From positions 1 through 57,822 of IMG/VR virus record IMGVR_UViG_3300036885_000101: a stretch of 57,822 nucleotides of DNA, one strand, 5' to 3'. The stretch's first letter is position 1. Each line of letters opens with the position of its first letter. The DNA comes from a virus. This document shows positions 8,766-18,038 of this stretch, in pieces. A program made the translations under genes and the position numbers. Below the pieces are notes generated by a model. The model searched no databases, was not told the origin of the DNA, and saw only the letters and a list, made by a program, of their open reading frames with translations.

Positions 8766-10212
8766 CTGGGAAGATTGCCCCGAAATATATACCGATGGAA
8801 ATAAGGCTCTTGCCTTTGCAAAATCTATTCCCGAAGCCGTCTATCCCGAGAAAACTAACTTTCATTTTTGTTGGCGCGTGCCGCTTGAATTCGGACGGAA
8901 ACAAGTCCTTGCGCTGAAATCGTGCATTACGACGCAAAACCTTGAAAATGTCAATATCATCATGTGGAGCAATGTCGATCTTTCTCGCAATGAGTGGATA
9001 CAACCCATTGCGCGGCACATTGAACTTCGTATCTGGGACCCGGTGAAGGAAGCCGAAGGAACGCCGCTGGAGGGCTTGCGCTTGCTCACAAAGGACGACG
9101 AACATCACTGGCTTGGTGGCGATCTGTTCCGCTTGCTTGTTCTCTACAAATACGGCGGCGTGTATGCGGATCAGGATGTTGTTTTTCTTCGTGACTTTGC
9201 GCCTTTACTTGGTCATGAATTCATGTATCAATGGGGGACGGAAACGCCGACATCGCCACAAAATGCAAAGATAAACGGTGCGGTCATGCGGATGTTCAAG
9301 CAGAGTAAATTGGCAACCGACCTTATAACCACATTGCCAAAAATGCCCGCCGGTTTCGATAGCACAGATTGGAGCGCAACGCTTTATGGAGAAGTTAGAA
9401 AGATAAATAAGAACTGGACAATTTTTCCATGTGCTTTTTTTAATCCTGAGTGGCAGTTGTTTATTAATATGGGTGAGTCTGCCCATCCATTTCGTTGTGG
9501 CATCGAAAGTAGCATGGATTTTGACGGGTGTTTTTCTTGGCATTGGCACAATAAATGGACTTCTCCAATTGAGGAGGGTTCGAAATTTCAACGCCTTGAA
9601 GCTAAAGTCAATGAAAAATACGAACACGAATTCAACTACATGACCGACAAAAATAAACGGTATCTCGGCGGCAACTTCGGCGGTGGTGATCCGGGGACAT
9701 TTTACCCTGCACTATGGCACTGGCTTATTGATACGTATAAGGTAAAAACACTGCTTGATGTCGGATGTGCTGAAGCACATTCTACGCAATGGTTTCAAAC
9801 GCATGGAATAGAGTCTATCGGAATCGACGGACTTGAACAGAATATAGACAACGGCCTTGCCAGAGGTGCAAAGAATCTTTTCTTGTGTGATTTGACAACT
9901 TCATCTTTTAAAACAGCTTCCACTGTTGATATGATTTGGTGCTGTGAGGTTGTTGAACATATAGAAGAAAAATTCATAGGCAATCTTTTTGATACATTCA
10001 AGAATGCAAATATAATCGTCATGACTTTTGGGAAACCGGGACAAACAGGATGGCATCATGTGAATTGCCAACCGAAAGAATATTGGATTGAGAAAATGAA
10101 TGGCAATGGCTTTGACTTCCTTGAAACAGATACAAAAATATCCAGTGAACTTGTTCCAGCGCTTTCTCACTATGGAAAAACAGGACTGATATTCAGAAGG
10201 AAAGAAAAATAA
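8749..10212 (+). CDS. Bifunctional glycosyltransferase (GT32/DXD type) - SAM methyltransferase fusion
   Basis: A 487-aa fusion. Residues ~30-280 match the OCH1/GT32 sugar-binding DXD group: FHFCWRVPLEFGRKQVLALKSC, then GGDLFRLLVLYKYGGVYADQD near residue 122 with the DXD motif. Residues ~330-485 are a class I methyltransferase: LLDVGCAEAHSTQW is the SAM-binding motif, GIDGLEQNIDNG motif II, and MIWCCEVVEHIEE motif IV. The enzyme could add a sugar and then methylate it or a neighbour. The start lies within the end of the preceding gene. Both domains look complete. Confidence 0.85.
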   Translation: MITGCNWEDCPEIYTDGNKALAFAKSIPEAVYPEKTNFHFCWRVPLEFGRKQVLALKSCITTQNLENVNIIMWSNVDLSRNEWIQPIARHIELRIWDPVKEAEGTPLEGLRLLTKDDEHHWLGGDLFRLLVLYKYGGVYADQDVVFLRDFAPLLGHEFMYQWGTETPTSPQNAKINGAVMRMFKQSKLATDLITTLPKMPAGFDSTDWSATLYGEVRKINKNWTIFPCAFFNPEWQLFINMGESAHPFRCGIESSMDFDGCFSWHWHNKWTSPIEEGSKFQRLEAKVNEKYEHEFNYMTDKNKRYLGGNFGGGDPGTFYPALWHWLIDTYKVKTLLDVGCAEAHSTQWFQTHGIESIGIDGLEQNIDNGLARGAKNLFLCDLTTSSFKTASTVDMIWCCEVVEHIEEKFIGNLFDTFKNANIIVMTFGKPGQTGWHHVNCQPKEYWIEKMNGNGFDFLETDTKISSELVPALSHYGKTGLIFRRKEK

Positions 10213-11021
10213 TGAAAGAAATCAGAAATCAGGCGGGGCAATTAATGCAGGAGATTAACGATGAAGGAAAAGTCGTTCGTTACTCCGATATTTCAGGGAA
10301 AGAAAAAGTTCCTGCAACGGAATTGTGCGAGCTATGTCTCAGGCATGGTTCCGATAAATGCGGAAACGGTTACACTGAGTTTTATTCCAGATATTTTGAA
10401 CTGATCAAAACAGAAGTCAAAAAAGTTCTTGAAATCGGAGTTTCCGCTGGCGGTTCAATAAAAATGTGGCATGATTATTTTAAAAACGCCATTATCTACG
10501 GAGTAGATGCGTATCCCGATAATTGCAAGGGAATTCTTCCAGAGAAAGCAACCGAATTGTCTAACGACAGGACAATTATAAGACTTTTTGACCAAAGCAA
10601 AGTTGAAGATGTCGAAAAGTTTGAGTCGACATTTGGCAGAGATTTTGATTTGATATGCGATGATGGATCACACAAACAAAGAGATCAACAAATGTGTTTT
10701 GGAATTCTTTTCAAATTACTTAAACCAGGAAGATTCTATATATGTGAAGATTTAGTCGCGGCCGATGCTATCTATGCAAATCCTGCTTTGCGGTGGGACC
10801 CTACGGATACGGTTCATAACGATAGCACTGCAACATTCTTTGCAAATGCAATCAAAGGAATTTACGCAAGCCAATACATAGCTACGGAGCAGCTTGAATA
10901 TTTGAGACAAAATATCGAATGGATTAAATTTCTTTTTGGTTGTTCAAGTGGCGAACCTCATGCAAATCCTTTTCAATGGGGTGGACCAATTACCGTGCTT
11001 ATAAAGAAAAAGGATGTTTGA
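10212..11021 (+). CDS. Class I SAM-dependent methyltransferase (MycE/cephalosporin-hydroxylase-like)
   Basis: Predicted sugar or small-molecule O-methyltransferase, 269 aa. ELCLRHGSDKCGNGYTEFYS precedes the SAM motif VLEIGVSAGGSIKMWHDYF, then YGVDAYPDN and DLICDDGSHKQRDQ, where the Asp residues bind SAM and metal. FYICEDLVAAD follows. This HGSDK...Y...Y arrangement is typical of methyltransferases in polysaccharide clusters. It starts one base after the preceding stop overlap and is coupled to the next gene (TGATG). Confidence 0.8.
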   Translation: MKEIRNQAGQLMQEINDEGKVVRYSDISGKEKVPATELCELCLRHGSDKCGNGYTEFYSRYFELIKTEVKKVLEIGVSAGGSIKMWHDYFKNAIIYGVDAYPDNCKGILPEKATELSNDRTIIRLFDQSKVEDVEKFESTFGRDFDLICDDGSHKQRDQQMCFGILFKLLKPGRFYICEDLVAADAIYANPALRWDPTDTVHNDSTATFFANAIKGIYASQYIATEQLEYLRQNIEWIKFLFGCSSGEPHANPFQWGGPITVLIKKKDV

Positions 11022-11866
11022 TGTATACCTTCGATTTTCTCAGAGAAGTAATTCACGGAGATAAATCCCGCGCTGCCGCCGACATCGTTATTGACGGTGA
11101 ACCGACATACGAACAGGCGCAATTTATCTGCAATAATTCATGCATCATCTTTTGCAAGACCGACTACATTTTCATGCTGTTTGAAATACTTTTAACAAGT
11201 CCTAATAAAAGATACATTCTGATAACGCACAATTCAGACTATGCAATTGATTTCAGGTATTGGGAGAACAAGCCTGACAATATTCTTCGGTGGTACGCTC
11301 TCAATGTGGCGTACAAGCATCCCGACCTTGTGCCTATCCCAAGCGGAATGGAGCGGCCTTTAGGATGTGGATATTCAAGCGATGCAAATGTTCTTTTCGA
11401 GCAAATGCAGAAGCCAAGGACAATAAAAAACCTTGCGTACATGAACCACAATTCAAATAATAATCACGGTGAAAGGGATGTCGTTGACAGCCATTTTGAG
11501 GGCAAGTCCTGGGTAACTGTGAGGAAGCATGGAACTTCTTTCAAGGATTTTATTGAGAATTGCCACAACCATAGCTTTGTTATCTCTCCTCCTGGCAATG
11601 GCATTGATTGTCATCGAACTTGGGAAGCTTTATACATGGGTGCTATACCCATAGTAAAGCGTAGCCTTGTTACTGAGGCTTTTGTTGACTTGCCTATTTT
11701 GATTGTCGAGGATTGGACAACGATCACAGAAGAAATATTGAATATAGTTTTAGAAGAGTTCAAGGAAATGAAATTTAACTATGAAAAATTAACATTGTCC
11801 TATTGGATTAATAGGATAAAATCAGATAAAATTTATTTGAAAGAGGGCGCAAATGAACAAACCTGA
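11021..11866 (+). CDS. Exostosin-like / GT-B glycosyltransferase
   Basis: Predicted glycosyltransferase, 281 aa. The C-terminal half carries SFVISPPGNGIDCHRTWEALYMGAIPIV, which is the nucleotide-sugar-binding signature of exostosin/GT47-like enzymes (PPG.G.D..R.WE.L..G.IPI). The N-terminal half contains RYILITHNSDYAIDF. I start at the ATG that overlaps the previous stop codon. The product is soluble and the gene overlaps the next by 14 bases. Confidence 0.75.
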   Translation: MYTFDFLREVIHGDKSRAAADIVIDGEPTYEQAQFICNNSCIIFCKTDYIFMLFEILLTSPNKRYILITHNSDYAIDFRYWENKPDNILRWYALNVAYKHPDLVPIPSGMERPLGCGYSSDANVLFEQMQKPRTIKNLAYMNHNSNNNHGERDVVDSHFEGKSWVTVRKHGTSFKDFIENCHNHSFVISPPGNGIDCHRTWEALYMGAIPIVKRSLVTEAFVDLPILIVEDWTTITEEILNIVLEEFKEMKFNYEKLTLSYWINRIKSDKIYLKEGANEQT

Positions 11867-12431
11867 TTTTGGCCGTGATCGGTTCGAGGGGCAAATGAAT
11901 CCTTCGGAACGGGAGATTCTTTACGACTTGGTTTTGCAGGAAAGGCCTGATGTGGTCTGCGAGATTGGAACGTGTCGCGGCGGTGGATCAACATATTTCA
12001 TTGCAAAGGCATTGCATGCCAATGGAAAAGGAAAGCTCTATACTTGCGAGAATAACAAAGAATACTATGAATACGCTCGGGCTCTTTATGCCGGTAATCC
12101 TGATTTTGCAGGGCTTGAGGAATATGTACGCTTTCATTTTGGAGATAGCGAATATTGCTTTCATCGAATATTTGAAGGTGGTTTTGATGGTGGCATTGAC
12201 ATCGTTTTTCTCGACGGCGGCGCGGACTCAATAAAAATGGTCTATGACTTTGCAATGTTCCGGCCATACATACCGATAGGAAAATGGCTTGTTATGCACG
12301 ATTGGAACAACGGGAAAAGCGATTACATAAAGCCGATATTGAATGATGATAAAGATTGGAAATTCGTCAAGCAAGAAATCGGTCTTGTTGTTTTTCAGCG
12401 CATTGCTGACATTCACGGGAGCAATTCATGA
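11853..12431 (+). CDS. Class I SAM-dependent methyltransferase
   Basis: A 192-aa methyltransferase. VVCEIGTCRGGGSTYFIAK is the SAM-binding loop, LYTCENNKEYYEYAR motif II, and IDIVFLDGGADSIKMVYDF motif IV. WLVMHDWNN near the C-terminus matches the metal-site segment of cephalosporin-hydroxylase-like and Methyltransf_24 enzymes. Length is short but complete. It probably methylates a sugar made by neighbouring enzymes. Confidence 0.78.
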   Translation: MNKPDFGRDRFEGQMNPSEREILYDLVLQERPDVVCEIGTCRGGGSTYFIAKALHANGKGKLYTCENNKEYYEYARALYAGNPDFAGLEEYVRFHFGDSEYCFHRIFEGGFDGGIDIVFLDGGADSIKMVYDFAMFRPYIPIGKWLVMHDWNNGKSDYIKPILNDDKDWKFVKQEIGLVVFQRIADIHGSNS

Positions 12432-13597
12432 AAACAAGGCTTGCCCTAAATATTATCGTTGGAGCCGGTGACGGCCCTGTTCTTAATCGCCTTATGTCAT
12501 CATATGACATGAAGAAATTATTTGATGAAATTGTCATTGTAAGAACAACGGACGATCAGGAAGTCATTTCGGTCATTAACCAATATGCCGACAAAACAAC
12601 CAAGTTTGAATGGAATACCGAAGACTTTCCTAAAGGGAACTTCGGCGGCGCTCGTGATGCGGCAAGGCTTCTGACCAATTCGGAATGGATCATGTGGCTT
12701 GATTCAGATGATATGCTCGCTTCCGAAGAGGATATGGAAAAAATATTTACTAAGATAAAATCAATGCTCGCCGCTAATTCTGACCGCGATTATTTCGTGT
12801 TACCGTACATCCTTGGCATCTCCGATAAAGGTGAACCGATGAATGTTATTTCTAGGGAGCGTATTTTCAAACGAGAATCTACAATCAAATGGGTAAAACC
12901 TATTCATGAACAACTGACAATAAATACCGAAATACACAAGCGGGCTGACTTGAACGGCCTTGATATTCTGCATTGCCCGGTAAAGACCGGCGAACAAAGC
13001 GCGTCAAGAAACATCGAAATACTTGAAAACGAATATCTGAAACCGAATAGAGAGCGGCACGACGCTTTTTATTATGGCCGTGATCTTATCCAGTTGGATA
13101 AGTGGGAGAACGCTATTTCGATCCTTGTTGATTTCATTGAGACCGCCAATGAAGATTTGAGCTGCGTTTACGATGCTTCTTTGCTCATTGCAAAGTTTTT
13201 CATGTACAAGCAATTGCCGGACAAAAAACAGACCTCGCTTTGCGAAACTACGTCACCAATTGCCGAACAGTACGCGAGGATATGCCTATCAATAACGGAA
13301 TCGAATGCGGAGCCTTATACCGTCCTTGGCGATGTTTACATATCGCAGAGACGAAATAGGGATGCAATCAGGATGTTCAAGCAGGCAATGACAAAGCAGT
13401 TCGGGACCGGGAGCCTGCAAGACCGCTCGTTCTACGAGGAAATGCCAGCACGAAGGCTTGCCGAATTGTTTGTCTGGGAGAACGAACTTGAGCAAGCGAT
13501 ATGGTATAACAAAGTGGCAATGAAGCATTGTCCCGAAGATAAGAACTTGATTGAACAGCGAAAAAAGATCATCACCAAATTGCAAGAAACGGTATGA
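12428..13597 (+). CDS. Glycosyltransferase family 2 with C-terminal TPR-like region
   Basis: The 389-aa product has a GT2 domain at residues ~1-200: LALNIIVGAGDGPVLNRLM, then WIMWLDSDDMLASEEDME with a DSDD metal motif near residue 96, and KWVKPIHEQLT. Residues ~205-385 form helical TPR-like repeats (HDAFYYGRDLIQLDKWENAI, AEPYTVLGDVYISQRRNRDAIRMFKQA). This combination is known in enzymes of the SPBc2-type or lgt-like glycosyltransferases that bind protein partners. It closes the glycan island and overlaps the tail terminator gene by 4 bases. Confidence 0.8.
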   Translation: MKTRLALNIIVGAGDGPVLNRLMSSYDMKKLFDEIVIVRTTDDQEVISVINQYADKTTKFEWNTEDFPKGNFGGARDAARLLTNSEWIMWLDSDDMLASEEDMEKIFTKIKSMLAANSDRDYFVLPYILGISDKGEPMNVISRERIFKRESTIKWVKPIHEQLTINTEIHKRADLNGLDILHCPVKTGEQSASRNIEILENEYLKPNRERHDAFYYGRDLIQLDKWENAISILVDFIETANEDLSCVYDASLLIAKFFMYKQLPDKKQTSLCETTSPIAEQYARICLSITESNAEPYTVLGDVYISQRRNRDAIRMFKQAMTKQFGTGSLQDRSFYEEMPARRLAELFVWENELEQAIWYNKVAMKHCPEDKNLIEQRKKIITKLQETV

Positions 13598-14097
13598 CTA
13601 TGATTTCCGTCAAAGACAATATCGCCGATGCAATCCAGTACGGGCTTTTACAAATAACTAAAGCCAACGGGTATGCAAATGACATTGTCCGCGTGTATGA
13701 TCCCCCGGTGGACATTGGAGCAATGCAGGAATTTCCATGCTTCAATTATTTCGAAGGAATGGATGATTGCACGAATGTTTCAAGTCCTGGATCACATCAA
13801 CAGACAGGCGGAAACCAGGCGAAACTATTTAATGAATTTGTTGTCGAACTTGATGGATATGTCAATGTTGTTGGTTCGGCAAGAAAAACAAGAAATAGCT
13901 TGCTTGCCGACGTTGAAAAATATATCGGCAACCACTGGAACTTGCCGGATTCAAACGGTGTTCCTTCTGCATTCAATTGCATGTATCTAAGCAGTGCGCC
14001 TTTCGGGGAACAGGTCAATTCCCCGCAAACAGGAATGACAATACGGTTGAAAGTTTGGTATGACCAGAAGCTTACCGATCCGAAATTACGAGGGTAG
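13594..14097 (+). CDS. Tail terminator / tail completion protein
   Basis: The 167-aa protein has the outline of a minor tail or tail terminator protein (gpU-like): N-terminal helix NIADAIQYGLLQI, then FPCFNYFEG, a LFNEFVVELDGYVNV strand pair, ADVEKYIGN helix and a final GMTIRLKVWYDQKL strand. It sits immediately before the tail tube gene, the usual place for the terminator. Two starts three codons apart are possible; ATG at 13594 overlaps the upstream stop. Confidence 0.65.
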   Translation: MTMISVKDNIADAIQYGLLQITKANGYANDIVRVYDPPVDIGAMQEFPCFNYFEGMDDCTNVSSPGSHQQTGGNQAKLFNEFVVELDGYVNVVGSARKTRNSLLADVEKYIGNHWNLPDSNGVPSAFNCMYLSSAPFGEQVNSPQTGMTIRLKVWYDQKLTDPKLRG

Positions 14098-14120
14098 AAT
14101 AATATAAAAGGAGATGCTCT

Positions 14121-15098
14121 ATGAGCGGATTCTTAGTCATCAAAAGAACCATGGGGTGCAAGATCGAGAGCACTCCTTATACTGCGGAAACACTCGCGGT
14201 AGCCGATTACAATGTATCGGCGTACAACATCAACTACGATCCGACGATTGCGGAATATGCCCGCAAGCTCGCTCGTGGTGACGCTTCACGAGATCCATCG
14301 ATCATGGGTAAGAGAAGCGGGAAGATCACGTTTTCCGTTGATGTGACCGTGGGCGCTGCGGCGGCAACGGCTCCGAACTATTTCAAATGCTTGCAGGCAT
14401 GCGGACTGAAACAGACGACCTTCGGTGCGGTTGGAGTTAGCCTTGTCACGGATGCACGATATTTTAACGTGCCGATGACAATGGAAGTGGTCGAAATGGA
14501 CGAGGGCGCGTCCCCGGCACAGCTCACGATTAAGTTCCGCGGGTGCATGGGTAATGCCAAGCTCTTGACCAATGGCGTGGGATTGCCGAAGCGCATTGAT
14601 TTTGAGTTTACCGGTGTATTACAGAACGTCCAGGACCGGACTTTTGCAAACCAGATCATGCCCACAGGCTTCGATGCGGCCCTTCCCCAGGCGGTTCTGG
14701 CATGTACTACGTCGCTTTTCACGGAGTCTCAGAACTTCGACAAAATCACGATTGACCTTGGAAACAAAGTTGAATTGTGGACGGACTCGACGAAGGCGGA
14801 AGGCTTCGAAGGGGCGCGTATCGTTGACCGGGAGCCGACTATAGAACTGGACCCGGCGATGTCCCTGATAGCCACAAACGGCAACTACGCGCGCTTGACG
14901 GGCAATTCGACCGGTGCTTATTCCGAGACCATCGGCGGCGGAACGATACCGATAACGATCTCGGCGCCGAAAGCCCAGATCATCCAGGCATACAAGCCAG
15001 GAGACCGTGAGGGAAGGACGATTAACACGATCAAGTGCAAGCTCCAGCGGAATCTCGGAAACGATGAATTGGAGATATTACAGGGAGCGAAGGCGTAA
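14121..15098 (+). CDS. Major tail tube protein
   Basis: A 325-aa beta-rich protein expected to polymerise into the tail tube. It has repeated tube-like segments: KRSGKITFSVDVTVG, PNYFKCLQACGLKQT, then YFNVPMTMEVVEMDEG, PKRIDFEFTGVL and the terminal strand TINTIKCKLQRNLGNDELEI. The order tail terminator, tube, frameshifted chaperone, tape measure is strongly conserved in siphoviruses and supports the call. A good AAAGGAG ribosome site lies before the ATG, and an attenuator follows. Confidence 0.85.
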   Translation: MSGFLVIKRTMGCKIESTPYTAETLAVADYNVSAYNINYDPTIAEYARKLARGDASRDPSIMGKRSGKITFSVDVTVGAAAATAPNYFKCLQACGLKQTTFGAVGVSLVTDARYFNVPMTMEVVEMDEGASPAQLTIKFRGCMGNAKLLTNGVGLPKRIDFEFTGVLQNVQDRTFANQIMPTGFDAALPQAVLACTTSLFTESQNFDKITIDLGNKVELWTDSTKAEGFEGARIVDREPTIELDPAMSLIATNGNYARLTGNSTGAYSETIGGGTIPITISAPKAQIIQAYKPGDREGRTINTIKCKLQRNLGNDELEILQGAKA

Positions 15099-15105
15099 AG
15101 TGAAA

Positions 15106-15173
15106 AAGACCAAGGGGACGAGCAAATGCTTGAAAGATTCCATGCCCTCATCTTTCCCCCTTGGTTTCTTTTT
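15106..15173 (+). terminator. Intrinsic terminator/attenuator after tail tube gene
   Basis: ACCAAGGGG at 15109-15117 pairs with CCCCTTGGT at 15157-15165, with flanking A/T pairs, and a TTCTTTTT tract follows. The loop is long (39 bases). It likely lets the tube protein be made in excess of the downstream tail genes while still allowing read-through. Confidence 0.6.
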
Positions 15174-15212
15174 AATTACCGCGACAGGGCACGCGGATAA
15201 ATGGAGGGCGTG

Positions 15213-15680
15213 ATGGAAACCAAAGACGTAATTTTGGCCGACGAAATGAAGGCAAGGCTCAAGGACTTTTTGGGCTTTGATGTGGAGGCGACTTTCCCCT
15301 ATGTGCCTCTGGCATTCAGGGGTAAGGACATTCCGAATGAATTGAAACCGGTGTTCACGCTGCGGTCAAAGAACGGCCTTGACGTGGCAAAGGCGGAAGA
15401 CTCATCCGGTTACTTCGAATACGATGCCGCTGAAAAAGGAAAATCAAAGCTTGTCATGCAGAGCGGTTCGGCGCGTATCGAAACGCTGCGGAAAGGGATC
15501 GTGAAGATTAAGAACTTCATCCTTGAAAATGGTAAGTCGCTGAGTTTCGACTCGGCAGAAAAGAACGCGAACATTGACCCGATCATAGCAAAGATCAGGC
15601 CAAAGCTTCAAGTCGAATTACAGGAAGCAATCAACGAGCGGGCCGTTATGGCTCCCGAGGAGTTGTTGGGTTTAGAATAA
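15213..15680 (+). CDS. Tail assembly chaperone, short (G-type) form
   Basis: Shorter product of the tail assembly chaperone pair, 155 aa. It is acidic/helical without a signal peptide, and lies between the tail tube and tape measure genes, as lambda gpG does. GGAGGG at 15203-15208 favours the ATG at 15213 over an ATG at 15201 that overlaps that site. A slippery heptamer two codons before the stop allows a longer form. The role is to bind the tape measure during tail assembly. Confidence 0.8.
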   Translation: METKDVILADEMKARLKDFLGFDVEATFPYVPLAFRGKDIPNELKPVFTLRSKNGLDVAKAEDSSGYFEYDAAEKGKSKLVMQSGSARIETLRKGIVKIKNFILENGKSLSFDSAEKNANIDPIIAKIRPKLQVELQEAINERAVMAPEELLGLE

Positions 15681-16024
15681 TCGCAGGATTTCACGCCGGG
15701 ATATTTAAAGGAAAATTCGAATGCGCAAAATGCAGAGAGAACAAAACCTTTCCCGTCGTATGGGGCTGCGAAAAGAAAGCCAGGATGTCTATTCCCCCGT
15801 TCGAGGAAATCGAAAATGGAGTTCATTTCAGGTATTGGAATTGTCCGAGCAAATTTATACCGGAATCAGTGGAAAACTTTTTGATGCTTTACAAGTATTA
15901 CAAGGATTTCCCCAGCGCTCCAATGCCAGGTATAAAGGATGTTTCAATTAGATTTTTCATTGCGTACCGGTATTACGAGAACAAGATGAATGAGTTCAAG
16001 ATCAAAATAATGGAGACCAAATGA
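15213..16024 (+). CDS. Tail assembly chaperone, -1 frameshift (G-T type) fusion
   Basis: A -1 slip at GGGTTTA (15668-15674) joins the short chaperone to an open frame ending at 16024, giving about 270 aa. The extension after the slip contains FECAKCRENK, WGCEKKAR and YWNCPSK, four cysteines that could bind zinc, followed by a helical part rich in Tyr and Lys. The extension has no good start of its own, although an ATG exists at 15785. Its end overlaps the tape measure start by 4 bases. Lambda G/GT provides the precedent. Confidence 0.8.
15668..15674 (+). other. Programmed -1 ribosomal frameshift site GGGTTTA
   Basis: The heptamer reads G GGT TTA in the chaperone frame, a canonical X XXY YYZ slippery sequence. 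It stands two codons before the UAA stop, and the -1 frame is open from well upstream to 16024. Confidence 0.82.
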
Positions 16025-18036
16025 GTGACAATCCCGAACTGTCGGTTGAAGCGAGATTGATTGACTATATTTCAGCGAACCTAAATACTATTACGCGGAA
16101 TATTCAGCAGTTCGAAACTACGTCAAGTTCATCATTTGGAAACTTCTCAAATTCAGCCGATAAGGCCAATGATGCCGCCACAGATTTGGCGGGTTCTATT
16201 GGAAACAATCTTACGCGTTCTGTCATTGGCCTTGCTACTGGTTTTGCCGGAGTTGCTTCTATTGGGATGTTCATAGGAAAAATGCAGGAAGCATACAAAG
16301 AGGCAAAGAAATTGCAAGAGGCGAACATTCAATTGACTGCTGCAATTGGATATTATTCCAGCGGACTGAATGAACAGGCTATGCAACTTTCAAAAGTTCA
16401 TAACATGGAAGAAACGAGCATTATTCAAGCACAAGAACGCCTTGGAAATTACATCAAAGAAGAAGCAACAATAAAAGCTCTTATTCCGGCAATTATGAAC
16501 CTTGCCGCCGCAAAGGGAATTGATCTTGCCCGCGCCGCCGATATTGTTGGACGGTCAATTGAAGGCAACGAAAAAACAATGGGTCGTTACGGAATCACAA
16601 TGGAAGGCGCGGCGGGAAGTGCCGAAAAAGCAGCGTCGGCATTAAAAGGATTGAATGAAAAATTTCTCGGACAAAGGGAAGCTTTAGATGAAACCGTTTC
16701 AGGGTGGGATAGGCTTTGGAAAAAGGCAAGTGATTATTTGAAAGTAGTCGGGTCAATATTTACAGCGGAAACGCAGCAAGAAAAATATGAACAAGACAAG
16801 AAAATGCTCGCCGATCCCAAAAGGGTAAAATACGGTGATCCTGAAATAATTAAAGAGGCGCAGGATTTCGTCACGAAGTTTGAGGCTGATAATAATAAAA
16901 AGCGTGCCGATGCCGAAGAAGAATTAAAAAAAGAAACAGCCAAAAGAACAGAAGAAGAAACTGAAAAACTTCGTGAACAATATTGGAAGATGACTGATGA
17001 TGGAAAATTAAAACTTCTCAACAAAGAAATGACCGACGAGATTGAATCACACAAAAACAATGAAGAACAAATTACATTAATAAAACTTAGATATGCGAAA
17101 GAACGGGCGGATTTACTCGCATCGCAAGGAAAGAAAGACTTTGAGAACGCCGGGACTGGTGTTAAAAAGGCAATAAACACTTCCCCGGCGGCGGGCTACC
17201 AAAAAGGTACGAATTCTTTCAATGTCGATAACGCTTATGATTCAGGAATGGCTTTCTTGAAAACAGTTGATATCTCAAAAACTGAAGAGCAACTTAAACA
17301 AGCAGAAGATATGCGTAAACGGTTTTTAGATTTTCAAGAACAGATGAATGGTAGGCAAGTCAATTTAAACAATATGAACGATAAAGAACAAGAAACTTTT
17401 TATGCTACATTGCTTAAAGAAAATCAGGCATATTACGATCAATCGTTGATTACTTATGAAGAGTATCTTAAAAATAAAGATATTCTTTCTGGAAAAGAAA
17501 TTAGCATTCAAGATAAAAAAAGAAAAGTCATCCTTGAAATAACGGCGGCAGAAACAGCCGCCATGATGACTGGATATGACAAGGGTCGTATGGATATGAA
17601 AAAAGGGATGAAGGCAATGCTTGATTTGGCTGTTGATTATATAGAAAAATGGGCATTAGCTGCCGTCGCTGCAAATGTTGCAAAGAACGAGACTGCTTAT
17701 GGATATATAGCTGGAACAGTTTTAAGTATTGCAGAAACTGCCGCTATTGTCGCTGGTGCCGCTGTGGCTAAGGGAGGAATAGATAGTTTCGCCATAGGCA
17801 CCCGTGACGCTCCTGGCGGTCTTGCCTATGTCCACAAAGATGAATTGATAAATCTCCCTGCTCATTCACAAGTATACACGAAGCAGGAAACAAAGCAGAT
17901 GATGGGCGATACGGTTCATTTCAATTTCTATGGCAATACTGATTCGACAACCGTTGATAATATTCAATCAATGCTGATTGAGGCAAACCGAACCGGAAAA
18001 CTGAAACGCTTTAAAAGCATAATGCAGAACGATTAA
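16021..18036 (+). CDS. Tail tape measure protein
   Basis: A 671-aa protein expected to set tail length; at about 1.5 angstrom per residue the tail would be near 100 nm. A hydrophobic segment occurs at residues ~59-92 (LTRSVIGLATGFAGVASIGMF in part), long charged coiled coils follow (AEEELKKETAKRTEEETEKLREQ region ~300-340), and Ala-rich helices lie at ~545-595. The C-terminus has GGLAYVHKDELINLPAHSQVYT, a conserved closing element of many tape measures. It starts inside the chaperone fusion stop. Confidence 0.9.
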   Translation: MSDNPELSVEARLIDYISANLNTITRNIQQFETTSSSSFGNFSNSADKANDAATDLAGSIGNNLTRSVIGLATGFAGVASIGMFIGKMQEAYKEAKKLQEANIQLTAAIGYYSSGLNEQAMQLSKVHNMEETSIIQAQERLGNYIKEEATIKALIPAIMNLAAAKGIDLARAADIVGRSIEGNEKTMGRYGITMEGAAGSAEKAASALKGLNEKFLGQREALDETVSGWDRLWKKASDYLKVVGSIFTAETQQEKYEQDKKMLADPKRVKYGDPEIIKEAQDFVTKFEADNNKKRADAEEELKKETAKRTEEETEKLREQYWKMTDDGKLKLLNKEMTDEIESHKNNEEQITLIKLRYAKERADLLASQGKKDFENAGTGVKKAINTSPAAGYQKGTNSFNVDNAYDSGMAFLKTVDISKTEEQLKQAEDMRKRFLDFQEQMNGRQVNLNNMNDKEQETFYATLLKENQAYYDQSLITYEEYLKNKDILSGKEISIQDKKRKVILEITAAETAAMMTGYDKGRMDMKKGMKAMLDLAVDYIEKWALAAVAANVAKNETAYGYIAGTVLSIAETAAIVAGAAVAKGGIDSFAIGTRDAPGGLAYVHKDELINLPAHSQVYTKQETKQMMGDTVHFNFYGNTDSTTVDNIQSMLIEANRTGKLKRFKSIMQND

Positions 18037-18038
18037 TT

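Noticed and set aside
15721-15951. ORF in a third frame between chaperone and tape measure
   Set aside because: It overlaps the -1 frameshift extension, which has a slippery site and a cysteine pattern; this frame has neither domain nor ribosome site.
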